Shown here: positions 7,639 to 15,440 of the stretch, in pieces | Layout: each line of letters opens with the position of its first letter | Numbering within the stretch: position 1 is the first letter of the stretch | NCBI GenBank assembly: GCA_028278625.1 | Contig: JANQDY010000093.1 | Coordinates: 1 to 21,308 of the forward strand | Reading direction: 5' to 3' | From: Thermodesulfobacteriota bacterium | Lineage (GTDB): Bacteria > Desulfobacterota > DSM-4660 > Desulfatiglandales > Desulfatiglandaceae | DNA: 21,308 bases | The notes under the pieces: generated by a model | Databases searched by the model: none | Seen by the model: the letters and a program-made list of their open reading frames with translations, nothing else | Told to the model about the DNA's origin: nothing | Translations under genes and position numbers: made by a program

Positions 7639-8931
7639 ATGGAAAAAGATCGTCTGGACCCGCGCTTGAAACTGATCCAGCAAGCAGACATGAAAGACAA
7701 GGTGGTGCTTGTTCGGGTGGATCACAATGTGGTGAAGAAGGGCCGTATCAAGGATCCTTACAGGATTGACGCCACCATTGGAACACTCTATGCCATCGCA
7801 GCGGCCGGCGGAAAACCGATTCTCATGAGCCATGTGAGTCGCCCCAAAGACAAAAAAACGGGTCTTATCTCCTGTCGGGAAGATCAGTCGGTGGTGCCCA
7901 TTGTTCGCTATCTGGAACAAAAGCTTCCCGTGAGGATTCATGCTCAGGAATTTCCCATTTCAGAAGGAAAAGGGATTCAACATATCGATGAATCCATCAA
8001 ACCAACGATTAGCGCCCTCAAAAAAGGCGATGTGGACATGATCTACCTTCCCAACACCCGCTGGTTTTTGGGAGAACAGAGCAAGGGACCCGAGAGGGAT
8101 GTGCTTTCAGATGAACTGGCTTCAATCGCGGATCTTTTTGTCAACGATGCTTTTGGTTCCTGGAGCGTGGCGGCTTCCACCTATGACGTGGCCACCCGGC
8201 TCCCTTCATTTGCGGGCCATCTGCTGCAAAAGGAAATCAGCAATCTGTACCGGGTCCTTGAGCCGGAACGACCCTTTGTGGGAGTGGTGGCAGGCGCCAA
8301 GTACGACACCAAGATCGGTCCCTTAAAAGCCCTTTATGAGAAGGTGGATCACCTGATATTGGGCGGGCTCATGTATAACACCTATCTTTCCGCCAAATAC
8401 GGGGTGTCCGTCAAAGGGGTGTCCGAGGAAGACAGGGCGTTGGCCATGACCCTGGTGGAGTTGGACAAGCTGGGTGGAAAGATCGTGGAAATGCCCTGGC
8501 TGGTGGCCTCAGACAGTGTGGATGAACGGCTTCCGGGGGATCGCCGCCTGGTGGAAACCGCACAGTTGAAGGAAGGTCTTGATCTTCCCTATCTTGTGGA
8601 TATTCACGAACGGTCTTTTGAAAACCCCGGCATTGTGGAGGTTCTGACATCCGCCAGAACCGTCTTCACCAATGCGGTCATGGGTCTCATGCCACTGTTT
8701 CCTGAAGGCTCAACGGCCATTTACAGGCTCATATGCGGGAACCGGACGGCTAACAAGCTGTTTGCCGGCGGTGATACGCTCCAGGAACTTCGAAACCTCT
8801 GCCCCGGGCTTTACATGATGGGCCTGGACGACCCAAAGACCTACTATTTCACGGGCGGCGGCAGTGCTCTGGCTGCCATTGAACAGGGCAGCCCTTATCG
8901 AATGAAACCCTTTGAAGTGCTCTTAAAATAG
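7639..8931 (+). CDS. Divergent phosphoglycerate kinase-like protein
   Basis: 430-aa protein of the PGK fold. ATG 7639 is preferred to ATG 7633 because AAGAGG (7627-7632) abuts the latter with no spacing but is 6 nt from the former. Family features present: VRVDHNV (R26, D28, N30; usual form VRVDFNV), SHVSRPK, NTRW with R141, GAKYDTKI with K221 and K225, the nucleotide loop GGDT (D379) and TGGGS (405-409). The segment normally reading NDAFGTAHRAHAS is NDAFGSWSVAAS (169-180): the His-Arg pair and second His of the 3-phosphoglycerate site are Ser176, Val177 and Ala179. DIGPxT is also lost (DIHERS), as is WNGPMG (TNAVMG). ATP binding looks plausible, but glycolytic activity is doubtful. It probably has a repurposed substrate and is paired with the formyltransferase-like gene 8 nt downstream. 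Confidence 0.8.
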   Translation: MEKDRLDPRLKLIQQADMKDKVVLVRVDHNVVKKGRIKDPYRIDATIGTLYAIAAAGGKPILMSHVSRPKDKKTGLISCREDQSVVPIVRYLEQKLPVRIHAQEFPISEGKGIQHIDESIKPTISALKKGDVDMIYLPNTRWFLGEQSKGPERDVLSDELASIADLFVNDAFGSWSVAASTYDVATRLPSFAGHLLQKEISNLYRVLEPERPFVGVVAGAKYDTKIGPLKALYEKVDHLILGGLMYNTYLSAKYGVSVKGVSEEDRALAMTLVELDKLGGKIVEMPWLVASDSVDERLPGDRRLVETAQLKEGLDLPYLVDIHERSFENPGIVEVLTSARTVFTNAVMGLMPLFPEGSTAIYRLICGNRTANKLFAGGDTLQELRNLCPGLYMMGLDDPKTYYFTGGGSALAAIEQGSPYRMKPFEVLLK

Positions 8932-8939
8932 GATAACCC

Positions 8940-9746
8940 ATGACCCCAACGCCTGTTTTTGATCCCCAAAAGAAGGGACGCCCCATGCGGGTGGCGGCTT
9001 TCATGTCCGGTTCCGGTACCAATATCATGCGCCTTCTGGAACATGAATCGGCCCTGCGTGAGGAAAAGGGGCACGCGCCCTTTGAGACGGTATTCATTTT
9101 CAGTGATCGTTCGGACGGGGCCTCGGCCGGAGAGAAGATCGCCCTTAAGTGGGGTCTCCCCTACTTCAGCTATGACATCCGTGGTTTTCACAAAAAAAGG
9201 GGACTCGATCGGACTGTCAGGAACCCGGCCGGCCTTGGGACAAGGAAGGCCTATGATCAGCTGCCTGAAAGGCTCATTCACGCTTTTAGGGTGGATGTGA
9301 TTGCCTTGGGTGGTTATATGAGCTATACGACCCTCAAGGGATGCGTGAATGTGCATCCGGCGGACCTTTCCATTCAGGATGCCGAAGGGCACCGCAGGTA
9401 TGTGGGTGATCATGCGGTTCGGGATGCCATCCTGGCCGGCGAACGGGAATTGAGATCCTCAACGCTCTGGACCGATGAAGGGGTTGATACGGGGCCGCTT
9501 CTGATGGTTTCGGAACCCCTGCCGGTGATGCTACAGGAACCCCTTGAAGCCATGAAAAGAAATCCCGAAAGGCTTGCGGAGATCATTGATGCGCATCAGG
9601 AAAGGCTCAAGGAAGTGGGAGATTGGAAAATATTTCCTCGAACCATTGAATTGATCGCGAAAGGGCGATTTGCCTTCGACGCACAAGGCGCGGTCTATTT
9701 GGATGGTTCACCCGTACCCCGAGGATATCGACAACCAGTACATTAA
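8940..9746 (+). CDS. PurN-like formyltransferase-fold protein
   Basis: 268-aa protein of the phosphoribosylglycinamide formyltransferase superfamily. ATG 8940 follows AGGA at 6 nt; an in-frame ATG at 8985 (AGGG upstream) would give 253 aa beginning exactly at the first Rossmann strand, MRVAAFMSGSGTNI, as in E. coli PurN. The phosphate loop SGSGTN, the NVHP motif (N137, H139) and GVDTGP (D183) supply the Asn-His-Asp set used for formyl transfer. The canonical HPSLLPxxxG substrate segment is replaced by HPADLSIQDAEGHRRYVGD. The tail adds a helical region after about residue 195. It is coupled to the PGK-like gene rather than to purine genes, so the substrate is probably not GAR. Whether 10-formyltetrahydrofolate is the donor is inference. 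Confidence 0.76.
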   Translation: MTPTPVFDPQKKGRPMRVAAFMSGSGTNIMRLLEHESALREEKGHAPFETVFIFSDRSDGASAGEKIALKWGLPYFSYDIRGFHKKRGLDRTVRNPAGLGTRKAYDQLPERLIHAFRVDVIALGGYMSYTTLKGCVNVHPADLSIQDAEGHRRYVGDHAVRDAILAGERELRSSTLWTDEGVDTGPLLMVSEPLPVMLQEPLEAMKRNPERLAEIIDAHQERLKEVGDWKIFPRTIELIAKGRFAFDAQGAVYLDGSPVPRGYRQPVH

Positions 9747-9758
9747 GGAGATCCTGCC

Positions 9759-10205
9759 ATGAGCGAATTGATTCTTTGGATGGACAGGGAAATCAGCAAA
9801 ATGAAAAAGGACATGGACCGACTTTTCAGGGAGACATGGCCCGAAATCGGCGTGGACCTTTTCAGAGAAAAAGTCTCCCAGCAAATACCCGTGGAGACGT
9901 TTATGACGGACGATGCCTTTATTGTTCGAGCCCTGCTTCCGGGCGTCGACCGCAAGAGTCTCGATATTGCGGCCGTCGATTATCAATTGACCATCAGGGG
10001 GAGCAAAAAGGAAGCATCCGATGAAGACCACGGATACTTTCGTCACGTACAGCGCAAGCTGAGATCCTTTTCCCGTACCATTCCCCTCCCCTTCAAACCG
10101 GAGCCCGAGAACATAAAGGCAACTCTGAAAGATGACGTATTGACCATTCGAATCGCCAAGGAGGATCCCAAGAAAAAGCGTTATATCAGAATTGAACTTG
10201 CCTGA
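9759..10205 (+). CDS. Small heat-shock protein (Hsp20/alpha-crystallin family)
   Basis: 148-aa ATP-independent holdase chaperone of the cytoplasm. The start is ATG 9759 with AAGGAG (9745-9750) 8 nt upstream, the ribosome-binding site overlapping the preceding stop codon. Domain order is typical: a charged helical N-terminal arm (residues 1-40), then the alpha-crystallin domain from IPVETFMTDDAFIVRALLPGV through strands that include the FSRTIPLP segment, to the A-x-L-x-D-D-V-L-T-I hallmark (ATLKDDVLTI) near residue 130. The C-terminal extension is short, and the usual IxI motif appears as YIRIEL at the end. It lies 12 nt after the PurN-like gene and 76 nt before the Lon-like protease gene. Chaperone and protease may serve the same damaged-protein pool. 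Confidence 0.9.
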   Translation: MSELILWMDREISKMKKDMDRLFRETWPEIGVDLFREKVSQQIPVETFMTDDAFIVRALLPGVDRKSLDIAAVDYQLTIRGSKKEASDEDHGYFRHVQRKLRSFSRTIPLPFKPEPENIKATLKDDVLTIRIAKEDPKKKRYIRIELA

Positions 10206-10281
10206 TGTCGCCCTTTAAGCCCCAAACCGCAGGATGAAGCGGCTGGCGGCGCAACAAAACCATTACAAAGGAGATTGATCC

Positions 10282-12765
10282 ATGCCCAGAAAGAGATCCC
10301 CCAAGGAAGTGTCGGTCGACAAACTTCGCTGGAGACTTGATCCTGCCACCCTCCCCTTTGAGAATACCGACGATCTGGAACCATTGCGTGAAATCGTCGG
10401 TCAGAAGCGGGCCGTGGAAGCATTTAAGTTTGGAATGGGTATTGATAGCCACGGTTACAACGTTTTTGTGACCGGCATGGCCGGTACGGGACGGATGTCC
10501 ACGGTCAAGAAGATGCTGGAAGAGATGTCCCGAAAAGAGCGGGTTCCCGGCGACCTCTGTTACATCAACAATTTCAAGAACACTGAAGCGCCCATTTTGC
10601 TTCATCTCAAAGGGGGAGAGGGGGCGGCCTATAAAAAAGATGTCCATGATTTTGTTGAACTACTGAAGAAACAGATTCCCTTGCTGTTCGAAAGCCAGGA
10701 ATACATCAACAGCAAGAAGGAACTCATGGCAGCCTACGAGGCAAGAGGCAAGAGCTTCTTCAAGAATCTGGATGAAAAGGTCAAAGAGGAAGGATTTACA
10801 TTGGTGGACGTTCAAGTGGGCCAGATCAAACGTCCCGAAGTGATGCCCCTGGTGGATGGAAATCCCACCCATATTGACCAGGTTGAGGCGATGGTTGAAA
10901 AGGGCCGGTTTCCCAAAGATGAATTTGAGCAGATGAAAGAGAAATACGGGCAGCTGCGTGAGCGGGTGGAACAGATCTTCATCGAACTCAGGGATCTCCA
11001 GAAAGAAGTCCAGGAGAAGGTCGAAGAGATGGACCGCCTCACCTTCTTGAAGAATGCCGGCGACATGGCCAAACCATTGATTGAGAAATACGATCCACCG
11101 AAAATCAAGGCCCATTTGGAAGCCATGCTGGAGGATATGGCCGAAAACCTGCAGATCTTTAGTCCACAAACGCAACAGCCGCAGATTCCCGGGCTTGTGT
11201 TGCCGGTGCCCCCTTCGGAAGATCGTTTTCAGCCCTATCAGGTCAACCTCCTGGTGGACAACAGCGATCAGAAATCCCCGCCCATCATCGTGGAGAGCTA
11301 TCCCACATACCGCAATATTTTCGGCAGCATTGAGAGGATTGTGGACCGGGCGGGGGTCTGGCGAACCGACTTCAGCAAGATCAAGGCGGGTTCCCTGCTG
11401 AAAGCCCAAGGGGGGTATCTGGTCATCAACCTGCTGGACGCCATCGTGGAACCGGGGGTCTGGCAGGCATTAAAGAGGGCCCTTAAGAGTGAGCAGCTGG
11501 AAATTCAAACCTATGATCCCTTTTATCTGTTCACAACAAGCGGCTTGAAACCGGAGCCCATAGACCTGGATATCAAGGTGGTGGTGGTGGCGGATGCCTA
11601 TCTCTACCATCTGCTCCTTTTCCATGATCCGGATATGAACAAGGTTTTCAAAGTGCGGGCCGATTTTGATACCGTCATGGACAAGAACGAGGAGAGCATC
11701 CACCAGATTTCGCGGTTTGTCAAAATGAAGAGCGATGAAGAAAAGCTGAAACCCTTTGACCGAACCGCGGTGGCGGCACTGGTGGAACAGGCGGTCCGCA
11801 TGAGCGGCCGGCAGGAAAAGATCTCCACCAGTTTTCCCCAATTGACCGACTATCTAAGGGAGGCCAGTTATCTGGCCGGTCTCGAGAAAGAAGAGAATGT
11901 GCGGGACCAGCATGTTGAAAGCGTCCTGGAATCCCGAAGATTTCGCGCCAGCCGGGCCGAAGAACACCTTCAGGAGATGATCGACCGGGGAACCCTGATG
12001 ATCGATGTGGAAGGGAAAGCGGTGGGGCAGGTAAACGGCCTTGCCGTCTATTCCATGGGAGACTATGCTTTCGGAAAGCCCTCGCGCATTACCTGTTCCA
12101 CGGCAATGGGCCGCGCCGGCATCATCAACATCGAGCGGGAATCGGACCTTTCAGGCAACACCCACAACAAAGGGGTGCTGATTCTCGGCGGTTATCTCAG
12201 AAAGAAGTATGCACAGGACAAACCGCTGACCATGAGTGCCAGTATCGCCTTTGAACAATCCTACGGGGGTGTGGACGGCGACAGCGCCTCTTCAACGGAA
12301 ATCTACGCCCTTTTATCAAGCCTCTCCGAAATTCCCATCAGGCAGTACATCGCCGTTACCGGTTCGGTCAACCAGAATGGGCAGGTGCAGGCCATCGGCG
12401 GGGTAAATGAAAAGGTCGAAGGTTTTTTTGACTGCTGCATGAAAAAAGGGGCGGACCCGGAACAGGGGGTCATGATTCCCTTGAGCAATGTGGAAGACCT
12501 GATGCTGCGCCGTGATGTGGTAAAAGCGGTTGAAGAGGGCCGTTTCCACATTTATCCGGTCAGCACCATTGACGAGGGTATTGAAATACTGACGGGAAAA
12601 AGTGCCGGAAAAAGAAAAGCGGACGGTACATACCCGAAAGGATCCATCAATCAATTGGTGAATGACAAGCTGAAATCTCTGGCGGAAGGCCTTAAGAATT
12701 TTGCCGGAGACAAGGAGGAAGGAAAGAAAGAGGCCAAGAATAAGGGGTGTGCCAAGTGCTCTTAA
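10282..12765 (+). CDS. Lon-like AAA+ serine protease (AAA_32 / Lon C-terminal family)
   Basis: 827-aa predicted ATP-dependent protease. ATG 10282 follows AAAGGAG (10267-10273) at 8 nt. The N-terminal ATPase part opens with GMAGTGRMST (65-74). Relative to the Walker A consensus the Lys is Arg71 and the next position is Met72; Arg there is a known trait of this group. A long helical insertion (about 110-290) precedes the Walker-B-like GGYLVINLLDAI (about 374-385). The C-terminal protease domain has catalytic Ser668 (DGDSASS) and Lys711 (GGVNEKVEG), 43 residues apart as in E. coli Lon. The protein ends GCAKCS, a CxxC tail. It differs from the true Lon at 18652 in lacking the LAN substrate-recognition domain and belongs to the group annotated as Lon-related or LonB-like. 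Substrates are unknown. Confidence 0.88.
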   Translation: MPRKRSPKEVSVDKLRWRLDPATLPFENTDDLEPLREIVGQKRAVEAFKFGMGIDSHGYNVFVTGMAGTGRMSTVKKMLEEMSRKERVPGDLCYINNFKNTEAPILLHLKGGEGAAYKKDVHDFVELLKKQIPLLFESQEYINSKKELMAAYEARGKSFFKNLDEKVKEEGFTLVDVQVGQIKRPEVMPLVDGNPTHIDQVEAMVEKGRFPKDEFEQMKEKYGQLRERVEQIFIELRDLQKEVQEKVEEMDRLTFLKNAGDMAKPLIEKYDPPKIKAHLEAMLEDMAENLQIFSPQTQQPQIPGLVLPVPPSEDRFQPYQVNLLVDNSDQKSPPIIVESYPTYRNIFGSIERIVDRAGVWRTDFSKIKAGSLLKAQGGYLVINLLDAIVEPGVWQALKRALKSEQLEIQTYDPFYLFTTSGLKPEPIDLDIKVVVVADAYLYHLLLFHDPDMNKVFKVRADFDTVMDKNEESIHQISRFVKMKSDEEKLKPFDRTAVAALVEQAVRMSGRQEKISTSFPQLTDYLREASYLAGLEKEENVRDQHVESVLESRRFRASRAEEHLQEMIDRGTLMIDVEGKAVGQVNGLAVYSMGDYAFGKPSRITCSTAMGRAGIINIERESDLSGNTHNKGVLILGGYLRKKYAQDKPLTMSASIAFEQSYGGVDGDSASSTEIYALLSSLSEIPIRQYIAVTGSVNQNGQVQAIGGVNEKVEGFFDCCMKKGADPEQGVMIPLSNVEDLMLRRDVVKAVEEGRFHIYPVSTIDEGIEILTGKSAGKRKADGTYPKGSINQLVNDKLKSLAEGLKNFAGDKEEGKKEAKNKGCAKCS

Positions 12766-12808
12766 AACCGGGTTATTTTGAGTGACATGGCCATTTCTTT
12801 GCACTGAC

Positions 12809-13540
12809 ATGCGGAAAGAAGACTGGCAAAAACGGGGTAAGGGCCACCGGGAACGGCTTCGCCAGCGGTTTTTAAAGGGGGGGCTGGAGCAGTTTACAGA
12901 CGAGGAAGTGGTGGAATTCCTGCTGACCCTTGGAACGCCCAGGGGGGATCTCAAAAATGCGGCCCGGGATGCCATGAAAACCTTTAAGACCCTTTCAGGG
13001 GTCCTCTCCGCACCCAGAGAGAAGCTGATGGAAATCAGGGGCATCGGAGAGAAGAATGCCCTCTATCTGGGCCTGGTTCATTTGACGGCCAAAAGATATC
13101 TGAGGGACCGCGTCGCCGGAAAAACCTTCTTTGGATCGTCCAGGGAGGTTTTCGACTATCTCTTTCATTCCATGCGGGACCTTAAAAGAGAGGTTTTCAA
13201 AGTCTTTTTTCTGACCCGGAAGAATGAAGTCATTACCGATTGTGATCTGTTTCAGGGGAGTTTGACCGGCAGCGCGGTCTATCCCAGGGAAATCATCACG
13301 CTTGCCCTTGAACAGAAGGCGGCGGGACTCGTGTTTGCCCATAACCACCCTTCGGGAGACCCCGCCCCTTCGTCCGAAGATCAACGTTTGACAAAAGACC
13401 TGGTATGGGCGGCCATGCTCATGGGAATCCAGGTCCTGGACCATTTGATTATCGGAAACAACCAGTATTTCAGCTTCGCGGACCAGGGTCTTATCAAACG
13501 TTTTGCCGAAGAATACCACCAACGGTTCGACCGGCCCTGA
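12809..13540 (+). CDS. radC: RadC family protein (JAB/MPN-type, DNA-repair related)
   Basis: 243-aa protein if started at ATG 12809, which puts the family-typical KGHRERLRQRF near the N-terminus; an in-frame GTG at 12782 would add nine residues. Neither has a clear ribosome-binding site. The N-terminal UPF0758 helical region includes a helix-hairpin-helix-like motif LMEIRGIGEKNALYLG. The JAB/MPN zinc site is intact: H178 and H180 in HNHPSGD and D191 in SSED. The family was linked to recombination repair, but its biochemical role remains unsettled, so the name reflects family only. It is 43 nt downstream of the Lon-like protease gene and just upstream of tRNA-Leu. Confidence 0.9.
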   Translation: MRKEDWQKRGKGHRERLRQRFLKGGLEQFTDEEVVEFLLTLGTPRGDLKNAARDAMKTFKTLSGVLSAPREKLMEIRGIGEKNALYLGLVHLTAKRYLRDRVAGKTFFGSSREVFDYLFHSMRDLKREVFKVFFLTRKNEVITDCDLFQGSLTGSAVYPREIITLALEQKAAGLVFAHNHPSGDPAPSSEDQRLTKDLVWAAMLMGIQVLDHLIIGNNQYFSFADQGLIKRFAEEYHQRFDRP

Positions 13541-13544
13541 ATTC

Positions 13545-13572
13545 TTGACAATTTCCTGCATTTATGGAAGAT
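13545..13572 (+). promoter_or_regulatory. Candidate promoter of tRNA-Leu
   Basis: A perfect -35 hexamer TTGACA lies at 13545-13550, directly after the radC stop. The best -10 at 16-bp spacing is GAAGAT (13567-13572), a three-of-six match. The tRNA begins 20 nt later. The -35 is convincing; the -10 is weak. Confidence 0.45.
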
Positions 13573-13591
13573 AGCATCAAACGTTCAATAT

Positions 13592-13676
13592 GCGAGAGTG
13601 GCGGAACTGGTAGACGCGCTGGATTTAGGATCCAGTAGGGTGACCTGTAGGGGTTCGAGTCCCCTCTCTCGCACCA
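13592..13676 (+). tRNA. tRNA-Leu (anticodon UAG)
   Basis: 85-nt class II tRNA including an encoded CCA. The acceptor stem is GCGAGAG (13592-13598) with CTCTCGC (13666-13672). The anticodon arm CTGGA-TTTAGGA-TCCAG gives anticodon TAG. The variable arm is long (AGG-GTGA-CCT), as expected for leucine. The T arm AGGGG-TTCGAGT-CCCCT (13649-13665) is perfect. It reads CUA and, by wobble, other CUN codons. Confidence 0.97.
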
Positions 13677-13707
13677 TTCGTTAAATCACGCGCTTATCTT
13701 CATGGAA

Positions 13708-13740
13708 GGAATCCGAAATTGCTTCCAAAGGCCGGATTCC
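13708..13740. terminator. Hairpin between tRNA-Leu and the convergent hydrolase gene
   Basis: GGAATCCG (13708-13715) pairs perfectly with CGGATTCC (13733-13740) around a 17-nt loop. It lies 8 nt beyond the stop codon of the - strand hydrolase and 31 nt after tRNA-Leu, where a shared terminator is expected. T-runs are short (CTTT on +, TTCC on -), so termination is plausible rather than certain. Confidence 0.5.
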
Positions 13741-13747
13741 CTTTACT

Positions 13748-15046
13748 TCAATTGCTTTCGGCGAAGGCTGCCAGTATTTCATTGTACTGGTCCAGGGCTT
13801 CGTTGTCCGAAAGAATGCTCATGTGGTTTTCGTCGTAACCGTAGATCTGCACAGCTTCGTCCTGAGCTTTTGAATTCAACTGGCTTTTCAAACGGATGGT
13901 GCCATCGGTGTTTTCTCCCATTTTGATGACGGCGTCGTCGCGATAGGCGAAGAAAAGGTAGAAATCAATGTTGGAAGGCAATTCTTGGCGAAACAGGTTT
14001 TTGATAAATTCGCTGCGGGCAGCAATATCCCTCCAACAGGGAACAATCACCGGGGCGCTTTCGAGGGCTGATTGGGCCGCTTCACTGCCACCATAGGGCG
14101 TCGCCATGGATATAAAAAGCAGATCATTGCTGGGATGGGCTTTATACCGGTTTATTGCCGATCTTACCACCAACCCCCCCATGCTGTGGGCCGTAATCAC
14201 AAGCTTCTTCAATTGATCAAGATCATAACACAGAAAAAAGCGGTAAAAAGCCTCCGCCGCTTTTTCAAGGCCCTGGCCCGAAGGATAGTAGAAAAACCAT
14301 GGCTGGAAAATCTTCCGGTCGATGCCTTCGGCGAAATATTTCCATTCCCTGGGAGTACCACCGACACCATGGACGAAAATGATTGGAATGCGGTCTTTGT
14401 CCCAGGGCTCATCCGAGTAGAGAATCAGCCCTGCCTTCTTTAAGAACGCCGGCGTGGCGTATACTCCCAACTCCGCAACTTCATAGGAAAAAATGGGGTC
14501 ATCCAGGGATTTTACGTAGCTGTCGCGGCCCGAAGCCCTTATTCTAACGGGTGAATCCCACAATTGCGGTTGATCGAAAGAGACCTTGATATCAATTCCT
14601 TCAAGGATTCCGTTTTTGATCTTTTCAGGCATCACCAGCAGTCCTTTTGAACCGCCATATCTTCCAACCAGCTCATCCTGTTCAAAAAAAGAATCGTCAT
14701 CCAAATCGGCGAACACCAGAACGCTGAAGCGCCCTTCCGGAAGATATAGATAGTATGAATTATCGAACCAGTTCAGTAACTGGTGATCCACCAGCTCATC
14801 CTGCATGTAATCATCCGAGTAAGCAGCAATCATACAAGGCGTTCGCGTCAGTTCTTCCGGATCGTCGCTTCTGATATACCCGGAGATGAAGCTGCATTGT
14901 TCAGGGGAAATTTGCTGAGCCCGTTGGTGGGAGGGAGTGATTTCATCCATGACTTCCCCCGTCCATTTACTGCCCCACATTCCCATATAGCCGCAGCCGG
15001 AGAACAGAAGAGTGAGTATCGTAATAATCACAAATGCCGTTTTCAT
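13748..15046 (-). CDS. Lipoprotein alpha/beta hydrolase (lipase/esterase-like)
   Basis: 432-aa predicted outer-membrane or periplasmic lipoprotein. The signal peptide ends LLFSGC with Cys18 as the lipidation site. Residues about 50-200 form a beta-rich domain with an acidic loop ADLDDDSFFEQDE (113-125) that resembles an EF-hand-like calcium loop. The hydrolase domain follows: oxyanion motif FVHGVGG (224-230), nucleophile elbow AHSMGG with Ser288, probable Asp381 in DGTIRLKSQL, and His408 in ENHMS. The triad order fits triacylglycerol lipase or acyltransferase types (PGAP1-like or lipase class). The substrate is not inferable. It is read opposite to both flanking gene blocks, lies between a functional tRNA-Leu and a degenerate copy of it, and appears more AT-rich by eye than its neighbours, which hints at separate acquisition. 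Confidence 0.85.
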   Translation of the reverse strand: MKTAFVIITILTLLFSGCGYMGMWGSKWTGEVMDEITPSHQRAQQISPEQCSFISGYIRSDDPEELTRTPCMIAAYSDDYMQDELVDHQLLNWFDNSYYLYLPEGRFSVLVFADLDDDSFFEQDELVGRYGGSKGLLVMPEKIKNGILEGIDIKVSFDQPQLWDSPVRIRASGRDSYVKSLDDPIFSYEVAELGVYATPAFLKKAGLILYSDEPWDKDRIPIIFVHGVGGTPREWKYFAEGIDRKIFQPWFFYYPSGQGLEKAAEAFYRFFLCYDLDQLKKLVITAHSMGGLVVRSAINRYKAHPSNDLLFISMATPYGGSEAAQSALESAPVIVPCWRDIAARSEFIKNLFRQELPSNIDFYLFFAYRDDAVIKMGENTDGTIRLKSQLNSKAQDEAVQIYGYDENHMSILSDNEALDQYNEILAAFAESN

Positions 15047-15440
15047 TGATTTGTGCCCGGAATGTGCTCAACATGTCATTTTTTATCAAAGAAAGCCTAG
15101 CATTTTCCAGCCGATTAAGCAAAGATCTTCGACCAAAACCTGATCTTTATTGGGGCTAATTATCTGTAAAATATTGACTTTTTGGCATACCTATGATAGC
15201 AATGGCCTGCGTGTTCCGAGGATTTGGAATCCAGCAGGGAAACCTGTAGGGATTCGAGTCCTCGCTATGGCACCGGCACGAAAATATCGCACGGAATATT
15301 GTGCCTTGAATTCGGAAAAATCATTGTTAGTTTTTCACCTCACGGTGGTGGTTTTTTCGGATTTCAATGGAAAAAAGTAAGATGGAAGCCTGAAATTTGC
15401 TGTTAATTGCTAATAACGTTCAAGAGGATAATACAAAACC
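15047..15440. other. 394-bp intergenic region before tig
   Basis: No protein gene is supported here. It holds the inverted repeat AAAGATC (15121-15127) with GATCTTT (15142-15148), the degenerate tRNA-Leu (about 15195-15275), and a bulged hairpin GGCAC..AATAT (15275-15287) with ATATT-GTGCC (15296-15305) just after it. A weak stem CACC/GGTG (15336-15350) runs into GTTTTTT and could terminate transcription. Both the hydrolase (-) and tig (+) must be expressed from this region, but I could not identify a convincing promoter for either. Confidence 0.6.
15195..15275 (+). pseudogene. Degenerate tRNA-Leu remnant
   Basis: Positions 15220-15275 align without gaps to 13621-13676 of tRNA-Leu(UAG), with 45 of 56 bases identical by my count. 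They cover the anticodon loop, long variable arm, T arm and acceptor 3' end. The 5' half is not recognisable and is about 26 nt shorter when aligned on a shared ATAGCA upstream. The T-stem G53-C61 pair is broken (A), the anticodon stem has two mismatches, the D arm is absent, and the 3' end reads CACCG rather than CACCA. The variable arm remains a perfect CAGG-GAAA-CCTG helix. It is unlikely to be a working tRNA. Confidence 0.8.

Noticed and set aside
15121..15148. AAAGATC/GATCTTT inverted repeat as a repressor operator or terminator.
   Set aside because: Seven base pairs with a 14-nt AT-rich loop and no strong T-run can arise by chance, and no adjacent regulator gene supports an operator.
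15174..15202. Promoter TTGACT with TATGAT in front of the tRNA remnant.
   Set aside because: The spacing between the two boxes is only 12 bp. At 17 bp the -10 would be TAGCAA, a weak match. It is better explained as residue of the copied tRNA promoter.
13592..15440. Integrative mobile element inserted at tRNA-Leu.
   Set aside because: No integrase, transposase or other mobility gene lies between the tRNA and its remnant, so only an ancient footprint, not an element, can be proposed.
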